Source of the DNA: Rhizobium sp. RCAM05350
Lineage (GTDB): Bacteria; Pseudomonadota; Alphaproteobacteria; Rhizobiales; Rhizobiaceae
DNA: 64,000 nucleotides
Direction: 5' to 3'
Assembly (NCBI GenBank): GCA_024426085.1
Contig: CP087974.1
Span: 3,200,001 to 3,264,000, forward strand
Below, piece after piece: positions 55,899-64,000 of this stretch (the stretch's first letter is position 1; the number at the start of each line of letters is the position of its first letter). Position numbers and translations under genes: made by a program. A model generated the notes under the pieces. It had not been told where the DNA came from. It saw only the letters and a list, made by a program, of their open reading frames with translations, and did no database searches.

Positions 55899-56340
55899 AT
55901 GATAAGTCTCGACGATCTCGACCATTCCCTGATCAGTGCGTTGCGTCACAATGCCCGCACACCCGTTTCAGCCCTTGCTGCCACAACAGGTGCGTCGCGC
56001 GACCGTTGCTGCCCGTATCGACCGGCTGGTCGCATCCGGGACGATTGCCGCGTTCACCATCCGCACCGGGGCCGAGCTTTCGGGCAGCGGCGTGCGCGCC
56101 ATCGTCATGATTGAAATCCACGGCAAGATGGCCGATCGCGTCGCCATGCAGCTGCGGGGCCTGCCGCAGGTGCGCGCTCTTCATTCGACCAACGGTCGCT
56201 GGGATTTCATTGCCGAGCTGGAAGACAAGGATCTCGGCACATTCGACGAGACACTGCGGCTGATCCGGCTAATCGACGGGATCAACTTGACGGAGACAAA
56301 CATCCTCTTGAAGACCAGCAAGATTTCGGCTGCGGTTTAA
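55899..56340 (+). CDS. Lrp/AsnC regulator, probable arginine catabolism activator, frameshifted
   Basis: About 147 residues: helix-turn-helix RTPVSALAATTGASRATVAARIDRL (split by a break near 56005) and a C-terminal RAM domain (VRALHSTNGRWDFIAEL). The loss of one GC pair from a GCGCGC run, or one added base, would explain the break. Divergent to rocF; in Agrobacterium and other bacteria such Lrp-type proteins drive arginine or ornithine use, so that role is likely. Confidence 0.82.
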
Positions 56341-56400
56341 AAAATGAAAAGTCAATTCGGTGTCTGTACTTCAAGAAAAACAAAACGGAGTTAAGGGGTT

Positions 56401-56688
56401 ATGAGAGAATACATTTTGGCGCTTGGCGCCTGGGGACCCTTGATTGCCATAGCGATCCTTCATGTGCTGATGACTGCTGTTTGCAGTGTTAGAGGAGAGA
56501 AAAGACCTTACAAACTCTCGCTCAAGCAAGGTACGACCATCGCAACAGCTATCTCCATATGTTTGATCATCGGCACCTTCGTGAACTTTTGGCTAGGTGT
56601 CTTCTTCATGATCGCCATTGCCGTGTTTTCGATTCAAAAAGGGATGCTGTCGATAAGTTTTTCGATAGTTAGCTGTCCTCAATTCTAA
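56401..56688 (+). CDS. Small membrane protein, hypothetical
   Basis: Not recognised. A 95-residue protein with three hydrophobic stretches (about 5-28, 45-63 and 64-80). GGAG lies about ten bases before the ATG. Base composition is AT-richer than its neighbours, which may point to a recent arrival or to a spurious frame. It follows the Lrp gene after 60 bases. Confidence 0.45.
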   Translation: MREYILALGAWGPLIAIAILHVLMTAVCSVRGEKRPYKLSLKQGTTIATAISICLIIGTFVNFWLGVFFMIAIAVFSIQKGMLSISFSIVSCPQF

Positions 56689-56750
56689 AATAATCTCTTC
56701 AATATTCCTTCTCATAGAAGATCCTGCCGCCAGCGCCGCTGGCGCCGGCC

Positions 56751-59700
56751 TCACCCGCGCAGCTTGACGCCGCGACCGACGTCGAGGTTGATGATTGCCT
56801 TGCCGCCGCCGGCCTCCGCGCCGGATTGAAGCTCGAGATAGGTCCGGTCGTTGAGATATTTGCCGGCCGTAACCGTGGCGCCGCCGGTTGCGTCGGTGGA
56901 GACGTCGAGGTCATCGACGCCGAGCTTGTTGCGCAGGCCGCTGAGCAGCGAGTTCGAACCGCCGCCGGCCAGTTCGCTGACGGCGCTGGCCAACTGGGCG
57001 ATCTGCAGGGCAGAAAGATTGGACAGCGACCGGTTGAAGATCAGCTGCGCCAGGATTTCGTCCTGCGGCAGAGCAGGCGACGACGAGAACGTAATGGCTG
57101 GATTGTTGGCAGGGCCTGCCACGTTGACGGTAATCGTTGTCGCCCCGGCGCTGGAGGTCGCGTCGAGATCGAGGGTGGGTACGAGATTGCCGCCGAAGCT
57201 GATCGTGCCATCGGCGAAGTCGAGACGCTTGCCGAGAATTTCGAGCCGGCCGCGCTGCATCTCGAAACCGCCGGATACTGCCGGTTCGGCTGCCGTTCCG
57301 CGGATCGTCAGGTCGCCGCCAAGCTCGGCATCGATGCCGCGTCCGCGGACAAACAGTTTGCTGGGCGCGCTGACCGCCAGATCGAAGGCAATGCCGCCGT
57401 TCTTGCTGCTGCCACCGCTGACCGTATCCTTGCGGACATCCGCCTGCATCTGCTTGACCTTGGCCGGGGCGTTCTTGTGCTTGATGTTGATCTCGGACAG
57501 CGAAGCCGGCAGCTTTTCCGGAATGGTGATGGCGGCCTTGCGGATCGTGACCTTGCCGCCCAGCACCGGCGTTGCGGTTAGCGAGCCTTTGAGGGTCATC
57601 GCGCCGTCGACGCTGGCGGTAAACAGGCTGCCATCGACATAGGTCGCATTGGCAAGACGGATGGCAAGGTCGGCCGGGAAGCCGGAGCCGGGCGCGATGC
57701 CGACCGTGCCGGTAACATCGAGCGTGCCGCCGCTGGCAAGCTTGCCGGAGAGTTTCTGGATGTTCGCCTGCTTGCCATCCAGCGCTACATTGGCGGCAAG
57801 GTCGGTGATCGCAAGATTGCGGCGAACATCGACGAAACGGGCGCCGGAGATGGAGATCGTGCCGGTTACCTGCGGCGCTGTTGCAGCCCCTTTGATGGAG
57901 AGATCGACATTGGCACTGCCGGTCAGGGTGAAGCCCTGCTGCGCCAGAAGCCCGGCCGCCAGGCCGAAGGGCAGATTGCCCGACAGTTTCATGTCGATCG
58001 GCTTGTTGCCGGCAATACCGACCTTGCCGTTGGCCTTGAAGGCAAGTCCGCCCGCGCCGTTGATTGTGCTGTCGAGGCTCACGCTATTATTGGCAAACTG
58101 GCCTTTTGCAGCGATGTCGAGGGCGCCGACGCCGGCGGATTTGGCCTGTGCCACGGCGGCGTTTGCCCAGCGCAGATCGTAAGCCACGACGGGCGCTGCC
58201 GCAGTTCCGGTGACGTCGACCTTGCCGCTGATGGCGCCGTCGGCGCCCAGAGAGGGCACGAATGTGTTGGCGAGGCTTGCCGGTATCGCGTTGAGGGCGA
58301 CATCGAGGTTCAGCTTTTCCCCAGCCGAGCCGGTCACCGCGACCGTGCCGCCGGAGGCGCTCGATTGTCAGTTTCTGCAGGCTGACCGTGCCGTTTTCGA
58401 TGATAATCGTCGTCGGTGCCGACAGCTTCACCGGGATTTTTCGTGGGGCTGCAGAGAACGACGCCAGATTGACGGTCGTCTTGCCATTCGCCGTTTCGAT
58501 ATCAGCGCGCAGGTTGAGTGGCGCTCCGTCATACTGGCCGTCCAACCTCACATCGGTCTTTCCTGCCTGCTGGGTGAAGTCGAGCTTCAGGCCGTTGACG
58601 CGGTTTTGACCTTGCGAGAATGCCTCGACGGAGAGATTGCCCTTGATCGCCAGTGCCTTGAGGTCGGCGATGGTGATGTCGGCCACCGGCTTGGTAATGA
58701 CGAGATCGCCACGCCTGATGCCGGAACCGCTGGCTTTCAGCACAATCGAGGTCTTGCCGCCGTCACTGTTGATCGAGGCCGATCCTGCGATGTCGCCCGA
58801 AGCCTTTTCGCCCGCCATGGCCGCGAGCAGGCCGACATCGGGGAATGTGAAGTCGATATTGCCCTGCGGCAGGAAGTCGGTGGTGAACTGGATCTTGCCA
58901 TTCAGTCTGTTGTCGCCAACCTGGATCTGAAGAACCGGAAGGCTGGTGCGGCCTTCCTCAGAGACAAGGTCCGCATTGACATTGATAGCCTGGCCGCCAA
59001 GCGCGCCGGTGGCCTTGATCTTTGCCTGCGGGTTTTTCGGGTTGGCGGTTGCATCGGCGGTCAGCTGGAGATCGCTCAGCGTGCGGCCGGCCAGCGTTGC
59101 GCCGCTGGAGGTGACTTCGGCCTTGATGCCGAGATTGTCGAGCGGGCCGGTGGCATCGACCTTGAAGTCGGCGATACCGCTGGCATCGGCCAGCACCTTG
59201 CCGAGATCAGGCAGCGTGCCGGTGACGGCCGCTGTCAGGGTTCCTTCCTTGAGGCCGACGGAGCCTGCAGCCTGGATCGTACCGGAACCGACGGCCAGTC
59301 TGCTGATATCAACCGCGCCATCCGCGGCGGTGGTCACCATGCCGGACAATGTGACCGGCGTGTCGAACTTCGGAGAAAGGGACGTTGGCAGGCCGGCTGG
59401 AAGCACCGACAGGTTGAAGCCGGCATTCAGCGTCTTTGCGGCAATCTCGAACGAGCCGTCAACGGTGCCGCCCAGATTGTTGCTGTCTATGGTGACAGGG
59501 TCGAAGCCGATCCGGTCCGGAGAAACGTCGAGAACAGTTTCGACCTTCATCGGTCCCTTGACCAGCCTGTCGAGGTCGGCGCTTGTCAGTTGCGTGTTGC
59601 CGGTCTCGATGCGGGTCTTGATCAGGCCGGTCTGGGTCGACAGGTTGAAGGCATCGCTATGGGCCGTCAGCTTGATGGCTTCGATGCGACCTTGCGGCAG

Positions 59701-62414
59701 GGCCAGTTGACCAACCTCGGCCCGGACGTCGAGGATGGCCGCCTGCATGCTGCCGGTGATCGATGCCGTACCCGTATCGAGCACGACATGGGCCTCGCCG
59801 TTTTCGAGCGGCAGGCGCGCGTCGATGCCAGCAAGCACGGCAGCTATATCCAGCTTTTCGCCGGCGCTGCCGTTGAAGGTCACCGTGCCGCCGGATGCTG
59901 CAATTGCCAAGTCCTGCAGATTGACCGCGCCGTTTTCGATCGTGATCGTCGTTGGGGCCGCAAGTTGCAGCAGGATTTTCTTCGGTGCGGCGGCAAAGGA
60001 CTGGAGATTGATCGTCGTCTTGCCGCCAGCGCTTTGCAGGTCACCGCGCGCCATCAAGGGTGCTGCATCATAGCTGCCATCGAGGGCGAAATTCGTTTTC
60101 GGCCCCTGTTGTTCGAAGCCGAGCTTGAGGCCGGCGAGACGGGTGTCGCCTTGGCGGACCTCTTCCACTGTTACCGCGCCCTTGATCGCCAGCGCCTTCA
60201 GATCGGCAATGGTGATATCGGCGGCAGGTTTGCTGATCACCAGATCGCCGCGCGTAATGCCCGAACCGTTGGCCTTGACGGCAACCGAGGTGACGCCGTT
60301 GTCCGATGTGATGCTGGCGGTGCCCTGCAAGGTCTCCGGATGCGGTCTGGCCTGCCATCGCGGCCAGCAATCCAAGATCCGGGAAGTTGAAGGTGAGCGC
60401 TCCGTTCGGCTGAAGATCCGGTGTCAGGTCGAGCGCGCCCGTCAGCGTATTCTGGCCAATTGCTGCCTCGATCGAGGGAACGCTGGTTGCACCCTTGGCG
60501 GACGCAATTTTGGCCTTGGCGTTGATCGTCTGTCCGTCCAGCGAACCCGTGGCGGTGACCGTTGCGTTGGGGCCGTTCTGACCGACGGTCGCATCCGCGT
60601 TGACGGCGAGATCGTTGAGGGTGCGTCCTGCAAGCGTTGCACCGTTTGCCGTCACCTCCGCCTTGACGGCCAGAGCGTCGAGCGGTCCGCTGACATCGGC
60701 CTTGAAGCTGGCGGCGCCCTTGGCATCTGTGAGGAGTTTGCCGATTTCGGGAACGGTACCGCTGACCGCTGCCGTCAGGTTTCCGGTTTCGAGTGTTACC
60801 AGAACCGGTCGCCTCGATCGTGCCGGACTTGAGGGCGAGATCGCTCACCGTGAGGCCGCCGTTCGCACCGGTGCCGAGATTGCCGGTGATGGCAATGGTC
60901 GTGTCGAATTTTGCCGCCAGCGCCGGGGGCAGGACGGCAGGCAGGGCGAAGAGCTTGAAGCCGGTTGCCAGCGTGTTTTCGGCAATTGTGTAGGAGCCGG
61001 TCAGCGCTCCGCCGACGCTGGCACTTTCCAGCGTCAGCGGATCGAAGGAGACCGTTTCAGGGGTTACCGACAGGGTGCCGTCGATCTTGACCGGCCCCTT
61101 GACGAGGCGATCGATGTCGGCGCTGACAAAGCGGGTCGCACCGGTCTCGATCGTCGTTTTCAGCGGCCCGGTTTTGGTCGAGAGATTGAAGCCGTCGCTA
61201 TAGGCATGCAGCTTGATCGCGTCGATTTTCGCCCTGCGGCAGCGTCGCCTTGCCGATATCGGCGCCAATATCGAGGACGGCGGCCTGTGCTTCGCCGATC
61301 AGCGAAACGCTGGCATTGTTGATCGACAGTTGTGCCTCGCCTTTTGCCAGCGGCAGGCGGAAATCGATAGGACCATTCGTGCCGACGAGGCTTGCCTGCA
61401 GGTCGTTTTGACCCAAAGTGCTGTAGGTGCCGGAGGCGGCGAAGGTCAACGCACCGGTCGAGAAATTGCCTCTGTTGATGCGCATGGTGGTGCCGTCCAG
61501 CGCCGCGGACAGGTCGATGTCCGTCGTACCCTCGAACAGCGGCCTGAAAGCAGCCGGCAGGAGATCGCTGAACGTGCCGCCGCCCTTGAGCGAGAGTGTG
61601 CGGAAGCCATCGGGAGCAAGTGTGTGCTCACCGCCCAGCTTCAGCACTTCATTGCCATCAAGAGCAGCGGTTGCCGTGCCGGTCCATTTCGTTAGCGGAC
61701 CATCGCCGGTCACGGAAATGCTGACCGCCGGTTCGCCGGGCAGGCGCATGGCCTTGGCAAGTAGGCCGCCCTTCGGTTCATTGATGGTGGTTTCCAGCTT
61801 CAGTTCGTTGTCTGCGGGATTAAAGACGATATCGGCGATCGCCTTGGCATCCGGGCGGTCACGCTGGGCGACAGCAAGGGCTGCGGCAATACTGGCATTG
61901 GTGGCGTTCAGCTTACCTTGTGCGCTCAAAAACTGGTCGGCCCCGGCAATGTCCTTGCCGATGACGAATTCCTTGAGGTCGATTGCGTCGATCTTAACCT
62001 CAAGCGGCAATGCGAAAGTCTCGCGGACCTCCTTGGTTTCCTGTGAGGGGATCGGCAGCCGTTCGAGGCGCACGGACCCGGCCGACAATTTTGCCGCATC
62101 GAAGCGTTTGGAGAAAAGCGCCGTCGGCGACCAGTCGATCGCCACTTCGCGGATTTCCGCATAGATACCCTTGCTGTCGAACAGCGTCACGCTGGAGGCA
62201 GTGAAATCGCCGGTCAAAAGCGCGCCCGGATCGTTGATGCGGACGATCTGGTCCGGCGTCGAGGCGTATTTCTCAATCATCGCGGCAACGGAAACGCGCC
62301 GGGCGCGGTAAAGCCTGCAAAAAGCACCAGAAGCACGAGGGCGACCAGGGCAAAGCCTGCGCCATAAGCCAGCCAGCGCAACGCGATTTTCAGAAAACGG
62401 AGCAAACGATTCAT
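56751..62414 (-). CDS. tamB: TamB-like translocation and assembly protein with internal tandem duplication, five frameshifts
   Basis: About 1886 residues, long for the family. An N-terminal inner-membrane helix follows MNRLLRFLKIALRWL; the rest is AsmA/DUF490-like repetitive beta sequence that should span the periplasm and move lipids or help TamA insert outer-membrane proteins. Breaks: one base lost near 62305, one gained near 61230, 60801, 60330 and 58359. The C-terminal part has the TamB/DUF490 end (AQLIFNRSLSNLSALQIAQLAS) and ends GRGVKLRG. About 513 residues are present twice in tandem (see findings). It lies downstream of tamA on the same strand. Confidence 0.85.
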
Positions 62415-62459
62415 AGTTCATCCATAGCGCAAGTCGCGTTGCGGTGAAATTGCTTCTCA

Positions 62460-62560
62460 CTACAGCGCCGCGCGTCATTTGTGACGCGCAAAGGTCGCTG
62501 TAGACCTTAAATTTGCTGCATAATTTTTCCTTAAATCGATTCTGATTTAAGGAATTATGC
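62460..62560. repeat. Composite palindromic repeat between tamA and tamB
   Basis: Hairpin one: CTACAGCG (62460-62467) with CGCTGTAG (62496-62503), and inside it GCGCGTCA-TTTG-TGACGCGC (62470-62489). Hairpin two: CCTTAAATC-GATTCT-GATTTAAGG (62529-62552), extended by GCATAATT (62518-62525) and AATTATGC (62553-62560). From memory the same wording recurs between genes in many Rhizobiaceae genomes; copy number here cannot be seen. Confidence 0.7.
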
Positions 62561-62613
62561 AGTGAAACCGGCTCTCAAAAGCTGGTTCAGGCCGTGGTGA
62601 CTGCCTCAGGCAA

Positions 62614-64000
62614 TCAGAAGGATTGGCCGATGCCGGCATAGATTCCCGTATTTGGTGCCGCCCGGATAGGCATTCAGCGGCACGGCGACATCCAGCCGGA
62701 TCGGCCCGAACGGCGTATTGTAGCGCAGGCCGATGCCGGCTCCGGCGCGGATGTCGGAAAAATCCGGTGCCGTCTTGGCCGACACCGTTCCAGCGTCAAT
62801 GAAGGGAACGATACCGATCGCGTCGGTAATGCCGATGCGTGCTTCCACAGTCGCATTGACATAGGAGCGTCCGCCAAGGATTTCGTTGTCGCCGTTGCGC
62901 GGGCTGATCTCCTGGTAGGAATAGCCACGCACAGTGCCGCCGCCACCGAGATAGAACCGCCGGTTTGCGGGAATGGAAGCCAGTCCATCGCCACCGGCAA
63001 TCACGCCGGCGCCGAGCCTTCCGGCCAGAACGAAACGGTTCTCCTCGCCGAACCCGAGATAGGCTGCGGCTGATCCCTCAAACGAGCTGAAGAAGCTCTG
63101 GCCGTTGATCTCGTAGCTCGGCTTGGCGTTGATCGAGGCGCGATAACCTGATGCGGGGTTGAGCTTGTTATCGTGGGTATCGCGGACATATTCGATCGGG
63201 ATCGATGCGGTCAGATACTCGTTCGTTCCGGAACGCGTCCTCGACATCGGCCCAGGCGAGTTCGCCGCCGGCGGAAATCGTGTCTGTATCGGACAGCTCG
63301 AAGGTGGCGCCTGCGGCTGCGGTGAAGATTGTTGCGTTGTAGGCGTCGGGATCGAGCAGCTGCGCCTTCAGGCTGGCATTGAAGGTGGAGGCCGGTCCGA
63401 AGGCGCCTGGTTTGGCAAACAGCAGGCCGGCCGAATAGTCGAGATTGCCGACATCGGTGGTCTCGCCGATGCGGCTGACCGAACCCTCGAGACGCAGGGA
63501 TTCGGCCCTGCCGAACAGGTTGCGGTGACCCCAATAGCCCTGGATGCCGAAACCATCGGTGGTCGAGTATTGCGCGCCAGCACCGAAGTAGCGGTGCTTG
63601 CCTTCCGAGACCTCGATGGTCATCGGGATCGTCCCGTCGGGCGCCAGTTCGTTGGCCTGCTTGATGGTGATGCTGGAAAACACGCCGAGTTGCCGCAGCC
63701 GGTCGGATGCCTTGCGGAGCGCTTCCGGAGAATAGGGCTTGCCGCCGTTAAGACGGGAATAGTCGGCGACGAAAGTCGGATCGACGGTCTTGGTGCCGCT
63801 GACGGTGACTGCGCCCACCGGTGCGACAGGGCCACCTTCGGCTGCGATCGTCACATCGACGGTGTTGGTCGCGTGATCGGCAACGACGCTGCGCTCGGTC
63901 AGCTTGGCAAGCGGCCTGCCCTCTTCCTTCAGGTCTTCGACGACCTTTTCGCCGGCCTTGATGATCAGCGTGGAATCTGCCCGGGCGCCCGGTTTCAGAT
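62614..64000 (-). CDS. tamA: TamA, BamA/Omp85-family outer membrane protein, 5' end missing, two frameshifts
   Basis: The right window edge cuts the gene; about 460 C-terminal residues are seen. The first part is POTRA-like (TVSGTKTVDPTFVADYSRLNGG), then a beta-barrel whose lid loop has the GGGGTVRGYSYQEISP motif (VRGY/F) and whose end is GLRYNTPFGPIRLDVAVPLN. Extra bases near 63229 (DAF-GTNEYLT) and 62653 break the frame; the repaired end is GIYAGIGQSF, a classic Phe-terminal outer-membrane signal, with TGA at 62614-62616. It is followed by tamB, as expected for the TAM complex. Confidence 0.88.

Noticed and set aside
58210-60390. Very long open frame on the plus strand opposite tamB
   Set aside because: It is an antisense by-product of high GC codon use: Arg/Gly/Ala-rich, no motif, while the minus strand encodes clear TamB repeats. 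The same applies to plus-strand frames at 14899-16050, 17140-18309 and 28465-29688.

Overview
The window is GC-rich, tightly packed alphaproteobacterial chromosome, most likely from the Rhizobiaceae (Rhizobium/Agrobacterium/Sinorhizobium relatives). Evidence for this is a separate F1-only atpHAGDC cluster, an Ala/Lys-rich N-terminal extension on AtpD, a GlpR-GlpD-GlpSTPQUV glycerol system, the lpiA-acvB lysyl-phosphatidylglycerol pair, Lrp-controlled ornithine aminotransferase and arginase genes, and several palindromic intergenic repeats of rhizobial type.

Layout. 1-7.2 kb: TraB/GumN-family protein (cut by the edge), xerC, an acyltransferase, an AAA ATPase, fructose-6-phosphate aldolase, priA and a small membrane protein. 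7.4-12.6 kb: atpHAGDC with a terminator. 12.9-16.6 kb: manC-type GDP-mannose enzyme, a small secreted protein, a saccharopine-dehydrogenase-like enzyme and its divergent Lrp regulator. 16.7-22.1 kb: a RIME-like repeat, then an OFA-family transporter behind a sigma54 promoter, and a Cache-HAMP histidine kinase with an NtrC/DctD-type regulator. 22.3-31.6 kb: cupin and pentapeptide proteins, then the NAD-dependent formate dehydrogenase locus (fdsG-fdsB-DUF4287-fdsA-fdhD-fdsD) and a LysR regulator. 31.6-41.2 kb: a dehydrogenase divergent from glpR, then glpD and the glycerol ABC transporter. 41.2-49.6 kb: sugar transferase, cell-envelope and membrane proteins, an ion channel, lpiA-acvB and small proteins. 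49.8-56.7 kb: metallo-beta-lactamase-fold protein, alpha/beta hydrolase and a divergent GlxA-type AraC regulator, cheW, rocD, arginase and an Lrp regulator. 56.7-64 kb: tamB and tamA (tamA cut by the edge).

The strongest regulatory story is at 18.6-22.1 kb. A textbook -24/-12 promoter precedes the transporter gene, two GGACA-N3-TGTCC inverted repeats lie 85 and 108 bp upstream of the predicted start site, and the adjacent regulator carries GAFTGA. Together these look like one self-contained sensing and uptake circuit.

A major caution concerns sequence quality. About 50 single-base frameshifts break 28 genes, including four of the five F1-ATPase genes and priA. Reading frames continue perfectly on the other side of each break, often at a homopolymer, so these are almost certainly sequence errors and not pseudogenes. 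I list such genes as single CDS spans and give the approximate positions of the breaks. I saw no tRNA, rRNA, CRISPR array, insertion sequence or prophage.
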